From NCBI RefSeq assembly GCF_042180575.1, contig NZ_CP170094.1:2480001-2544000 (forward strand): 64,000 nucleotides of DNA, given 5' to 3'. The stretch is from Bernardetia sp042180575 (GTDB taxonomy: Bacteria > Bacteroidota > Bacteroidia > Cytophagales > Bernardetiaceae). The notes beneath the pieces were generated by a model. That model saw only the letters and a program-made list of their open reading frames with translations. It was not told where the DNA came from and made no database searches. Below, piece by piece: positions 53,639 to 61,318 of the stretch; position 1 is the stretch's first letter, and each line of letters begins with the position of its first letter. Both the position numbers and the translations under genes were made by a program.

Positions 53639-54286
53639 TTAGTTACTTATATCATTCAAAATCTCCCTAATAAGTTCATTTTCATAGCCTTTTTGTAGTG
53701 CATAATTCGTCGCTTTTACTATTCTTTTAAAATTACCCTCTTCTTTTTCTAGTAAATCTGACCATTTTTTTTCTAATAATTCAACGAGTGTAGAAAAATA
53801 TTCTTTATCATCTATTTCTGAATGAAAGGCATCTTGAATCATACTTTCAGAAATATCTTTTTGTAAAAGTCCGTATCTGATTTTTCGTTTTCCCCATTTT
53901 TTATAATTGAACTTTCCTCTTGTATAGGATTCTGCAAAGCGTTTTTCATTCAAAAAATTCTCTTCTTCTAAAAGTGTAACTATTGCATAATGGTCGCCTT
54001 CATCCATTTTCCATTCTTCTAGTTTTTGATAAATTTCTTGATAACATCGTTCCTGATAAGCACAAAAGGCTGCTAATTTTAAAAATGCTTCTTTTGGTGT
54101 GAGTTGTACAAAGGGTTTGGGTTCTCGTTTTTTGAGTTCTCTATAATCTTTTACTTTGTACTCTTTCTTCTTATATTTTTTCGCCTTATATTCTTTATTT
54201 TTGAAATCTTCTGGATTATATTCTTTTTTCTTTAATGGAGTTCTTTTTAAAGGTGTTCGTTTGAGTGGTTTTTGTTTTTTTGCCAT
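53639..54286 (-). CDS. recX: Regulatory protein RecX
   Basis: 215 residues. The RecX three-helix repeats span about 62-210: LAAFCAYQERCYQEIYQKL, LLEEENFLNEKRFAESYTRGKFNYKKWGKRKIRYGL (two neighbouring helices, described here in part) and the ending YALQKGYENELI. RecX binds RecA filaments. Odd: a 55-residue Lys/Arg-rich tail at the N-terminus with repeats of PLKRTPLKRTPLKKKE and (K)xYKxKxYK. recA is not in the window. Confidence 0.9.
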   Translation of the reverse strand: MAKKQKPLKRTPLKRTPLKKKEYNPEDFKNKEYKAKKYKKKEYKVKDYRELKKREPKPFVQLTPKEAFLKLAAFCAYQERCYQEIYQKLEEWKMDEGDHYAIVTLLEEENFLNEKRFAESYTRGKFNYKKWGKRKIRYGLLQKDISESMIQDAFHSEIDDKEYFSTLVELLEKKWSDLLEKEEGNFKRIVKATNYALQKGYENELIREILNDISN

Positions 54287-54303
54287 GATTATTTCTAGTA
54301 CAA

Positions 54304-54329
54304 ATCGCTCGTGAGGAAACGAGTAATGG
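54304..54329 (+). repeat. Palindromic element A, fourth copy
   Basis: ATCGCTCGTGAGGAAACGAG and TAATGG match the right half of the 16178-16255 doublet (minus strand) with stem CTCGT/ACGAG and loop region GAGGA. It lies between the recX start and the next gene. Confidence 0.65.
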
Positions 54330-54342
54330 ATAAAATTATGTT

Positions 54343-54693
54343 TTATTTCATTCTAAAATTCTCTAAATCATTGCCAAACTCTATCAATTTACTATCAAAA
54401 TATTTTTTAGACATTTCAATAGAGGAAATTACATTATCAGAATCATTCCAGTTTTTCAGAAGTTCAGTTGAGGCAATAATCTGGTAAATACCTTGTCCTT
54501 TTTTTCTATTTCCTTCAAAATGTGGATCAACTATAAAGTACACATAAAATTTAGTTTTAGAATCATAATTATATCTTACTAACCAATATTCATCATTCCA
54601 CCAATTATTAGAAGAATTTATTTCTATAATTTCATAATCTAATTTAATAAGTTCTTGTTCAATTTGATATTTGTAACCTGTTTGTTTTTCCAT
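54343..54693 (-). CDS. Hypothetical protein
   Basis: 116 residues, soluble, rich in aromatic and Asn residues (NSSNNWWNDEYWLVRYNYD). No signal peptide or membrane helix. Unknown family; the strand pattern could be a SMI1-like or immunity-type fold but nothing proves it. Lies 20 nt after the TRAP binding-protein gene on the same strand. Confidence 0.55.
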   Translation of the reverse strand: MEKQTGYKYQIEQELIKLDYEIIEINSSNNWWNDEYWLVRYNYDSKTKFYVYFIVDPHFEGNRKKGQGIYQIIASTELLKNWNDSDNVISSIEMSKKYFDSKLIEFGNDLENFRMK

Positions 54694-54713
54694 TTCTCAA
54701 TTTCATTTATTTT

Positions 54714-55865
54714 TTACAAAAAATCCACAATAGACTGTTCCGAAACTTCGCCCCATTTTTTGACTTGCTTTTTAAAGGTTTTAAAGCTCTCATAGACACG
54801 CCCAGCAAACTCATCTTTTGCAGCAATTTCATCTAAAATCTCTGTTGTTTTTTCTTTTAAAATATCTAAAACTTCTTTTGGAAATTGTCTTAATTCTACA
54901 TTTGGAGCTTCTTTGAGGATTTTTTGTAGATAAAAATTATTCTTTGCTTCAAACTCTGATAAAATTAAGGAATTATATTTCAAAGCAGCCGTCCTTACAA
55001 TTTCTTGCAAATCTAAAGGTAATTTTTCAAAGGCTTTTTTATTGACAATCAACTCCAAAACAGACCCTAGTTCGTGCCACCCTGGATAATAATAATATTT
55101 CGAAACACGATGAAAACCCATATTATAATCGTGATAAGGTCCTATCCATTCGGCAGCGTCGACTACGCCACGTTCTAGGCTTGTATAAAGTTCGCCACCA
55201 GCCACAGTAACAGCCGAACCTCCAGCAGCAGAAATTACTTTTCCACCCAACCCTGGTATTCTCATTTTTAATCCTTTCAAATCTTCTGGTGTATTTATTT
55301 CTTTGTTAAACCAACCTCCCATCTGTACGCCAGTATTTCCACACGGAAAAGGAATCAAATTATAAGGTTCATAAAGTTCTCTCCAAAGCTCCAAACCACC
55401 ACCATAAAAAAGCCATGCACTCATTTGTTGTGCATTCATTCCGAAAGGAACTGCCGTAAAAAATGAAGAAGCAGGCAAACGACCAGCCCAATAATAAGAA
55501 GCACCATGTCCCATCTGAACACCACCCAAAGAAACAGCTTCGAAAGCCTCCAAAGCAGGAACAAGCTCTCCACCACCAAAAACAGTAATTTTGAGTCTTC
55601 CTGCTGATAAAATCTCAATTTCTTTTGCCATTTTTACAACGCCTTCTCCCAAAACAGGAAAATTCGGAGGCCAAGTTGTAGTCGCTTGCCACTCAAAAAC
55701 CTCATCAGAAGTAATTGGAACATCAGATTTTTTTTCTTGTTTTATAGATTCAGTAGAACAAGCAGAAAAGCCACCTGTCAAAAGTGCAGCAGCAGTCAAA
55801 GAACCTTTTTTCAGGAAGTCTCGGCGATTTGTGAGGTTATTTTTTTTATTGAAAGAACTTGGCAT
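54714..55865 (-). CDS. TRAP transporter substrate-binding protein (DctP family)
   Basis: 383 residues. A Tat-type signal RRDFLKKGS with Arg14-Arg15 precedes a lipobox-like Cys36 (GGFSACS). The mature domain has the DctP-type regions: LKITVFGGGELVPALEAFEAV, GNTGVQMGGWFNKEI with LKGLKMRIPGLGGK (Arg that binds a carboxylate), and AAEWIGPYHDYNMGFH. The usual small and large membrane subunits (DctQ/DctM) are not in the neighbourhood. It could work with distant partners. The ligand is probably an organic acid. Confidence 0.88.
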   Translation of the reverse strand: MPSSFNKKNNLTNRRDFLKKGSLTAAALLTGGFSACSTESIKQEKKSDVPITSDEVFEWQATTTWPPNFPVLGEGVVKMAKEIEILSAGRLKITVFGGGELVPALEAFEAVSLGGVQMGHGASYYWAGRLPASSFFTAVPFGMNAQQMSAWLFYGGGLELWRELYEPYNLIPFPCGNTGVQMGGWFNKEINTPEDLKGLKMRIPGLGGKVISAAGGSAVTVAGGELYTSLERGVVDAAEWIGPYHDYNMGFHRVSKYYYYPGWHELGSVLELIVNKKAFEKLPLDLQEIVRTAALKYNSLILSEFEAKNNFYLQKILKEAPNVELRQFPKEVLDILKEKTTEILDEIAAKDEFAGRVYESFKTFKKQVKKWGEVSEQSIVDFL

Positions 55866-55894
55866 TTGTGTTTGTTATTGGTAAAATTACACTT

Positions 55895-56344
55895 TTAATT
55901 TCCTTCTTGATTTCTTTTCATTCTTGCTTCATTTTCTATATCTTCTTTTTTGCTATACATTTTGGTAAGCCATAATTTAGCTTTTTCTGCATCCTCAAAA
56001 ACCTCTATTTGATATCCTCCAAATGATTTTTTTACTTTATCGATGTATTCTTGTCTAAAAAAATCCTTAGCTACCAAAAAAGCAACTCTACGAAGAGAAC
56101 TTTTAGAGATATAGTTTGGAATAAAATCTTTTATCATCCATTTCTGAGCATCTAAAGAAATTACTTTTCCTTCTCTTGTATCTGTCAGCCAACGAGTAAC
56201 TTCAAATTCTACTGTTTTTTGGTATGCGATTTTTACGGCAGTTCTATATTCCTCATCACTTACAAAACCTAGCCATTTGAAAGTAATCATATCATACTGT
56301 CTATCATAAAACAAAAAGGCATTTTCTACTTCATATAAAACCAT
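55895..56344 (-). CDS. Hypothetical STAS/SEC14-like protein
   Basis: 149 residues. Alternating strands and helices with WLGFVSDEEYRTAV, WLTDTREGKVI and RRVAFLVAK are like the STAS-like proteins of Cytophagales often found near signalling genes. No catalytic or metal residues recognised. The C-terminal 20 residues are highly charged. Stands between the TRAP and CrtI genes on the same strand. Confidence 0.5.
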   Translation of the reverse strand: MVLYEVENAFLFYDRQYDMITFKWLGFVSDEEYRTAVKIAYQKTVEFEVTRWLTDTREGKVISLDAQKWMIKDFIPNYISKSSLRRVAFLVAKDFFRQEYIDKVKKSFGGYQIEVFEDAEKAKLWLTKMYSKKEDIENEARMKRNQEGN

Positions 56345-56440
56345 AATTATAAATTTTTTACCAAAAAAGAGTTTCTAACTTATCAAAACAACTACTTCTA
56401 TTGCTATAAAGTTACAATTTATTGAGCAAAGAATAAAAAA

Positions 56441-57937
56441 TTAGGCTTCTTCAATCATTTCTCCCACAATTTTGGCAGAAGACAAAGCGAGGGGAATCCC
56501 TCCCCCTGGATGAACACTTCCACCACAAAAATAAAGTCCTTTTGTTTTGGAAAAATTAGCGTGTCTTAAAAAAGCTGCATACCGATTATTACTACTGTTT
56601 CCGTACAAAGAACCTCCTAAAGACGAAGTACGAAGTTCGATTTTTCGTGGGTCTAAAATGGATTCTGAAATAATATTCTCTTCTACGTTTCGCATTAGTA
56701 TTCGTTCCAATTTTTTGATAATATCTTGTTTTGCTTTTTTTATCAAAGCATCCCAGTCTTGCGAACCGTCATTATGTGGAGCATTTATCATCACAAACCA
56801 ATTTTCACAGCCTTCTGGGGCATCTGTTTTGATGTATTTGGAGGAAACAAAAATATAAACAGTTGGGTCTTCATATAATGTTTTGCCATGAAAAAGTGCA
56901 TTAAACTCCTTTCTATATTCCTTTGTAAAGAAAATATTATGCAAGTCTAATTCTTTGTATTCGGCATTCATTCCCCAATAAAAAATGAGAGCCGAAGATG
57001 ATTTTTGTTGTTGTAACAGAAATTCAGGAGCTTTTTCTTTTGGTAATAATTTTTTGTAGGTATGAACAATATCCATATTCGAAACAACTACCTCAAAATC
57101 TAAATTTTCAGAAGTAGCATTTTCTTTTTTAGAATCTTTTATTTTTATTCCCTGTATTTTATTTTGAGTTTTATCAATAATAATTTCCTCTACTTTTTTA
57201 TTAAAATGATACTTTACTCCCAAATCTTGACCTAATTTCACAAGACTTTTCGTAATATCAAACATTCCACCATCAGGCAAAAAAGCTCCTTTATTAAACT
57301 CCAAATGAGGAATTACATTCAAAAGTGCTGGTGCAACATAAGGCGAAGAACCGTTATAAGTTGCATATCGATTGAATAACTGAACCGTTTTTTCTTTCTC
57401 AAACTTCGAACTATTAGCTTGATTCATCGTCTTGAAAAGCTCTAGTTTCCAAATCTGTGAAACTGCTTTTAGTGCCGTTTTATTAAAAAATGTTTCTGCT
57501 TTGTGAAGCGAACGAGTAAGGAATAAATCTGCTGTCAAATCATACTTTTCTTTGCTGTTTTTGAGGAATTTCAAGACATTTTCTTTGGGTTCCCCTAGTT
57601 TTTCTTCTAACTGTTTTGCAAAAGTTTCTATGTCTGCACTGGCTTCTAGTTTTGTACCATCTTCCCAAAAATATTTGTTGATGGTTTCTAGTCTTTTATA
57701 CGAAAAATAATCTTCTACTTTCTTTCCTGATTTCAAAATCAATTCTTCTACACGCTCTGGCAGCGTAAATAATGAAGGTCCTGCATCATAACGAAAACCA
57801 TCTTTCCAAAACTCAGATAACTTTCCACCTGCATAACTATTGGCTTCAAAAACCTCTACTTTATATCCTTTGTTGGCTAAATGAATAGCCGTTCCTATTC
57901 CTGCAATTCCTGCTCCTATGATAGCTGCTCTTTTCAT
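56441..57937 (-). CDS. Phytoene desaturase-type carotenoid oxidoreductase
   Basis: 498 residues, full length for CrtI/CrtD enzymes. N-terminal FAD motif AAIIGAGIAGIGTAIHLANKG, then GGKLSEFWKDGFRYDAGPSLFTLPE. The C-terminal FAD signature GLYFCGGSVHPGGGIPLALSSAKIVGEMI is complete (given here in two parts: GLYFCGG and HPGGGIPLALSSAK). It desaturates phytoene or a hydroxy-carotenoid; crtI and crtD cannot be told apart here. No crtB follows. It has its own -7 element. Confidence 0.9.
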   Translation of the reverse strand: MKRAAIIGAGIAGIGTAIHLANKGYKVEVFEANSYAGGKLSEFWKDGFRYDAGPSLFTLPERVEELILKSGKKVEDYFSYKRLETINKYFWEDGTKLEASADIETFAKQLEEKLGEPKENVLKFLKNSKEKYDLTADLFLTRSLHKAETFFNKTALKAVSQIWKLELFKTMNQANSSKFEKEKTVQLFNRYATYNGSSPYVAPALLNVIPHLEFNKGAFLPDGGMFDITKSLVKLGQDLGVKYHFNKKVEEIIIDKTQNKIQGIKIKDSKKENATSENLDFEVVVSNMDIVHTYKKLLPKEKAPEFLLQQQKSSSALIFYWGMNAEYKELDLHNIFFTKEYRKEFNALFHGKTLYEDPTVYIFVSSKYIKTDAPEGCENWFVMINAPHNDGSQDWDALIKKAKQDIIKKLERILMRNVEENIISESILDPRKIELRTSSLGGSLYGNSSNNRYAAFLRHANFSKTKGLYFCGGSVHPGGGIPLALSSAKIVGEMIEEA

Positions 57938-57991
57938 TAAAACGTAACTTAATTCTGTAAAAAATGGTCTATTATTTTTCTATCTAAGTTA

Positions 57992-57999
57992 CAAAATTA
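57992..57999 (-). promoter_or_regulatory. -7 promoter element for the CrtI-like gene
   Basis: The minus strand reads TAATTTTG (TAnnTTTG), 55 nt before the ATG at 57937. The surrounding sequence is repeated in a degenerate form near 60007. Confidence 0.5.
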
Positions 58000-58027
58000 A
58001 GTTTTATGTTTTAATATCAGTCTTAAT

Positions 58028-58465
58028 TTAAGATTTTTCAGCTAATTCTTTCAATTTTTGATTCATCAATTCAAAACCATTTCGTGTATTTTTATCTAAC
58101 TGACTTTTAAAAATAGGAACAAGTAAGCCTTTGAAATCTTCATTTTGAATGAAAGTAGTTGTTCCATCTTGATTATCAATGAGTTTGAATTGATGTTCTC
58201 CATCAAACAATCCTTTAAAGAGTAAATGTCCTAACCAAACAAATTCTTTATTTTCATCAAAAACAAGAACTTTTGGTGTAAAAGTCATCTTACTAGAATC
58301 AGGAGGCTGAATTTTAGCTATTATTTTATTTCCTACTTTTGGAGTTCCTTCTATGAATTTTATAAATGGATTCCAATTTGGGTAATTTTTAAAATCTGTC
58401 AGAATTGACCAAATTTTTTGAGCAGAAGAATGAATGATGATCGAAGTTTGAATTTGATAAGCCAT
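58028..58465 (-). CDS. SRPBCC/START-like domain protein (polyketide cyclase family)
   Basis: 145 residues. Hydrophobic cavity fold with IIIHSSAQKIWSILTDFKNYPNWNPFI near the start and the C-terminal helix ELMNQKLKELAEKS. Such proteins bind small hydrophobic ligands. The upstream region carries an FNR-like box. A fragment of a second copy lies at 60048-60104. Same strand as the Crp/Fnr gene, 132 nt downstream of it. Confidence 0.82.
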   Translation of the reverse strand: MAYQIQTSIIIHSSAQKIWSILTDFKNYPNWNPFIKFIEGTPKVGNKIIAKIQPPDSSKMTFTPKVLVFDENKEFVWLGHLLFKGLFDGEHQFKLIDNQDGTTTFIQNEDFKGLLVPIFKSQLDKNTRNGFELMNQKLKELAEKS

Positions 58466-58523
58466 AATTATTTTTGATATAAGTGTGATACTTGTGTATT
58501 AATTATTTACTAATTGAATGATA

Positions 58524-58531
58524 CAAATATC
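58524..58531 (-). promoter_or_regulatory. Weak -7 element for the SRPBCC gene
   Basis: The minus strand reads GATATTTG, one base off TAnnTTTG. With the FNR-like box centred about 40 nt upstream of the likely start point, the promoter would fit activator-dependent use. Confidence 0.4.
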
Positions 58532-58553
58532 CGTTTTATCAAAATTCAATTTC

Positions 58554-58567
58554 TTGACCTATATCAA
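58554..58567. promoter_or_regulatory. FNR/CRP-like operator upstream of the SRPBCC gene
   Basis: TTGACCTATATCAA fits TTGAT-N4-ATCAA with one mismatch. It is centred near -41 relative to the likely start of the SRPBCC transcript and lies 31 nt past the stop of the Crp/Fnr-type gene. Confidence 0.5.
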
Positions 58568-58597
58568 GACAATTTTATTCTTTATTTGCTAGATAAA

Positions 58598-59188
58598 TTA
58601 GATTTCAAGCTGTTTTTTACGAATTCTACTCAATGTTTCAGGACTCATTCCTAAAAGAGAGGCAATATATTGTAAAGGAACTTGATTAAAAATTTCATTA
58701 TTCATATCAAAATAAGCATTGTATCTTTCTTCTGCATTCATAGAAAGATGGCTAAAAACTCTATTCTCTACCATTTCAAAACACTTTACGATAAACATTT
58801 TTTCAAACTCAAACCATTTGGGTTCGATACTTTGAATTTTGTTGTAATCACTTCTTTTTATGGTATAAATTTCTGTATCTACTAGGGCTTGCATATTCCA
58901 ACGAGAAGGTTTTTCGAACATAAAACCCGAAATATCTGTAATAAAATAACCTTTTGTAGAAATCCATTGTGTAATTTCATTTCCCTCTTTTAGAGCATAA
59001 ATCCGTAAAAAACCACTTTTGATAAAACTTAGTTTATCACAACGTCCATTTTCTTTGAGAAAAAAATCACCTTTTTTGAGTGTGGTTAATTTAAATAAAT
59101 TACTTACCTCACGCAACTTTCCAGCTTGTTGAATGCCAAAATAAGAATTGATGTAGGTTTCTAATTCTGTAAGAGGGAATGTATTCAT
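58598..59188 (-). CDS. Crp/Fnr-family transcriptional regulator
   Basis: 196 residues. Cyclic-nucleotide-binding barrel (about 25-120) with FFLKENGRCDKLSFIKSGFLRIYALKEG, but without a full set of cAMP-binding residues. HTH near the end: LQYIASLLGMSPETLSRIRKKQ. There is no Cys cluster for an iron-sulfur centre, so the signal is not oxygen by the FNR mechanism. An FNR-like site lies just beyond its 3' end, before the SRPBCC gene. Confidence 0.85.
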   Translation of the reverse strand: MNTFPLTELETYINSYFGIQQAGKLREVSNLFKLTTLKKGDFFLKENGRCDKLSFIKSGFLRIYALKEGNEITQWISTKGYFITDISGFMFEKPSRWNMQALVDTEIYTIKRSDYNKIQSIEPKWFEFEKMFIVKCFEMVENRVFSHLSMNAEERYNAYFDMNNEIFNQVPLQYIASLLGMSPETLSRIRKKQLEI

Positions 59189-59722
59189 AAATGTGATTTA
59201 TTTAGGATTTTCTCAATACCAATCGCATACCAAATTTTATTTTGTATTCCTTCAGTACCTTGTAATAATAGTTTGTTTATATTTTGAGATTGTTTATTCC
59301 TATCAGACACTTTAAGTTGAGGGCTAAAGCCGTTCAGAAGTATCTGATAGTTTAGCTTAACCATACTGACACTTCTAAAAGTGTCTGACAGTTAGTTTTA
59401 TTGATAAAAATTGTCATCAAAAAGATTTTTAAAATATTGCCAAACTTATATTACGCTGTATTCAGTAGTATCCTATTGAGCTAAACTAAGTAATGAGGAT
59501 AGGTAAATTGTATTTTTTTAGAGTAAAAAACAAAGTATTGTTTTGATAAAAAATTCATTTGTGAAAACTCTGTTATTAATCATTTAATAAAAATCAGTTA
59601 AATAACCTTAAAAAATAAAATACATAATTAGATTATTTTTAGTTATAGATATTATTTATATATTGCAACGTCATGTAAAACATGTACCTTTTATATTTTC
59701 AAATATTAATTTATCAAAAACT
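59189..59722. other. Intergenic region with palindromes between the Crp/Fnr and peptide genes
   Basis: 534 bases. Includes an inverted repeat with arms TCAGACACTT (59303-59312) and AAGTGTCTGA (59379-59388), with an inner hairpin GACACTT-CTAA-AAGTGTC (59369-59386). The rest is AT-rich without a gene. Confidence 0.6.
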
Positions 59723-59893
59723 ATGAACTTAAACAAGTTTAAAAAATTCGCTTTAACTACTAAAAAAGCTCAACAAATTACTGGTGGCAATTATGCTATC
59801 TGTTATGATGCAGAAACAGGATTCAACATCATAGTACCTTTAAGTGAAGTAAGTAATTATCCACCTAATCATTGTATGATTCCTGCTGGCTAG
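59723..59893 (+). CDS. Double-glycine leader peptide (bacteriocin or signal-peptide-like)
   Basis: 56 residues from the ATG at 59723; the in-frame stretch upstream to 59663 does not look like a leader. Leader residues 1-22 end KKAQQITGG, the double-glycine site cleaved by C39 peptidase-type ABC exporters. The mature 34 residues (NYAICYDAETGF, then NYPPNHCMIPAG) hold two Cys (27 and 51) that could form a disulfide or thioether. Such peptides are common but little known in Bacteroidota. No exporter, immunity or modification gene is adjacent. A strong terminator follows. Confidence 0.7.
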   Translation: MNLNKFKKFALTTKKAQQITGGNYAICYDAETGFNIIVPLSEVSNYPPNHCMIPAG

Positions 59894-59921
59894 TAATTAT
59901 CATATCACGATTTTAAGTTAT

Positions 59922-59958
59922 AAAAAATCCTTATTAAGTAGATTAATAAGGATTTTTT
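59922..59958 (+). terminator. Rho-independent terminator of the peptide gene
   Basis: A perfect 16-bp stem (59922-59937 with 59943-59958, arm AAAAAATCCTTATTAA), loop GTAGA, ending in six T. It is 29 nt after the stop. Confidence 0.88.
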
Positions 59959-60047
59959 AGGTAAAAGAAATACCCTATTGTCTTGATTTTGTTGTTACTA
60001 ATTACCAAATTATGTTTTATGTTTTAATATTAACCTTATATTTATCA

Positions 60048-60104
60048 CTTTTCAGCTAATTCTTTTAATTTTTGGTTCATTAGTTCAAAAACATTTCTTC
60101 TGTG
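60048..60104 (-). pseudogene. Remnant of a second SRPBCC gene, C-terminal end
   Basis: On the minus strand the frame reads NVFELMNQKLKELAEK then stop, matching the end of the SRPBCC protein at 58028. The sequence beyond it (about 60005-60047) also matches the 3' flank of that gene and part of the CrtI promoter region (57990-58027). The rest of the gene is missing; 30 nt before it the next gene ends. Confidence 0.75.
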
Positions 60105-60134
60105 AGGGAAGTGTTCATGAGTTGGTGGTCTTGA

Positions 60135-60587
60135 TTAGTTTTGAATATTTTTATTTTGAATAGGCTTACTACTCAAGACTACCCAAATTAAAAATAAAAC
60201 TTGAATAATTGTAAATCCAATAAAATGTGGAAAGAAAAAGTTGAGTGAACCACCACGAAACATTTCAGGAGTTTCTTTATAAAAACTAATTTCATAGATG
60301 CCATAACAAATAAATGCTGACACTAGTATTGTTGCAAAAAAATGAGCTAGAGAGATAAATTGATTCAGAAATAATTTTCGTCTTACAATAACATAATAAA
60401 CAGAAGAATAGCCAACATAGATAAATGAAAACAACAAAATGAGTTTGTAAGAAAAAACTGTAATTATATCTTCATCTAAGTACAAATAGATTATTTTACC
60501 CTTGTATAAAAAAGTAATTATGGCAAATAATAACGCAAAAACAGAAAAAAGGAATAATAAAAGACGATTTGGATGTGTATTTTTCAT
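60135..60587 (-). CDS. Hypothetical membrane protein
   Basis: 150 residues with four hydrophobic helices (about 10-30, 45-65, 78-98, 118-140). No recognised domain. Its start overlaps by 4 nt the end of the VapC-like toxin gene (ATGA), so it is translated from the same transcript; a role in the toxin-antitoxin unit is not known. Confidence 0.6.
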   Translation of the reverse strand: MKNTHPNRLLLFLFSVFALLFAIITFLYKGKIIYLYLDEDIITVFSYKLILLFSFIYVGYSSVYYVIVRRKLFLNQFISLAHFFATILVSAFICYGIYEISFYKETPEMFRGGSLNFFFPHFIGFTIIQVLFLIWVVLSSKPIQNKNIQN

Positions 60588-60976
60588 TTAATCAATTTCA
60601 ATCCTTGTTCTTCATAGTAAGAAAATTTACTATCCTGTGCAATTAAATTGATATTTTTGGTAATTGCTTGAGAAATAATTAATCTATCAAATGGATCGCC
60701 ATGATGAAAAGGTAGTAATGTAAGTGTTTTCAAATCTTCAAAATCTTGATTCAATACCACAAAACCATGTGAGTGTAATTGGTTTTGTAACTCATTGAAA
60801 GGAAATGCTAAGTCTAATTTATTCAAACTTGATTTTATAGCAATTTCCCACAAAGTTACCGAACTTACATAAATTACATTTTTAGGATTTGTAATTATAT
60901 CAGCATGATTTTTAGAGAGTTTATTTGAACCTTCTGTAAACCAAATTAAGATGTGTGTATCTATTAAGTAATCCAT
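60584..60976 (-). CDS. PIN-domain toxin (VapC-like)
   Basis: 130 residues. The PIN acidic residues are seen: Asp6 (DTHILIWF), Glu44 (TLWEIAIKS), Asp94 and Asp97 (HGDPFDRLII). Such toxins cleave tRNA or rRNA. The antitoxin gene precedes it with a gap of 3 nt. Typical length for the type II toxin class with the MNYLLDTH-like start. Confidence 0.9.
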   Translation of the reverse strand: MDYLIDTHILIWFTEGSNKLSKNHADIITNPKNVIYVSSVTLWEIAIKSSLNKLDLAFPFNELQNQLHSHGFVVLNQDFEDLKTLTLLPFHHGDPFDRLIISQAITKNINLIAQDSKFSYYEEQGLKLIK

Positions 60977-60979
60977 AAT

Positions 60980-61219
60980 TTAAGGCATATATTCTTTAAA
61001 ATCGTCTAAAGGCTCATCAAAATCATCTGCAACGTTTGTATAAGTTCCTTTTCCAAAACCAAATTTACGTTTTTCTGTATTGGAAATAGTAGAATTTAGA
61101 GTCTCATCTTTTTGCAATAAGTTCATCAACTGTTCTAATTTCTTAGAATCATTCAAATTGACAATCCAATTTATTAATTTATATTTTAATTCTTCTTGTT
61201 TTAATTCTTGTGGATACAT
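60980..61219 (-). CDS. Antitoxin of the VapC-like toxin (DUF2281 type)
   Basis: 79 residues. The N-terminal helices (LKYKLINWIVNLNDSKKLEQL) would bind DNA or dimerise, and the C-terminal acidic tail KFGFGKGTYTNVADDFDEPL is the toxin-binding motif known from DUF2281-type antitoxins. It precedes the toxin by 3 nt. The pair is complete and likely functional. Confidence 0.82.
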   Translation of the reverse strand: MYPQELKQEELKYKLINWIVNLNDSKKLEQLMNLLQKDETLNSTISNTEKRKFGFGKGTYTNVADDFDEPLDDFKEYMP

Positions 61220-61277
61220 AATTTTTATTTTTTGATTGATTATAAAAATAATGAAATTTGATTAAAATTACAATTTT

Positions 61278-61310
61278 AACAAACGGTTCGCTTAAAGCAA
61301 ACCGTTTGTT
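61278..61310 (-). terminator. Hairpin after nadE
   Basis: Stem AACAAACGGTTCGC (61278-61291) with GCAAACCGTTTGTT (61297-61310), one mismatch, 5-nt loop. It lies just past the nadE stop; no strong T run. Confidence 0.55.
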
Positions 61311-61318
61311 TAGATTTC

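Noticed and set aside
60135..61219. Three-component toxin-antitoxin system including the membrane protein
   Set aside because: The 4-nt overlap suggests co-transcription, but nothing in the membrane protein links it to toxin function; annotated as hypothetical.
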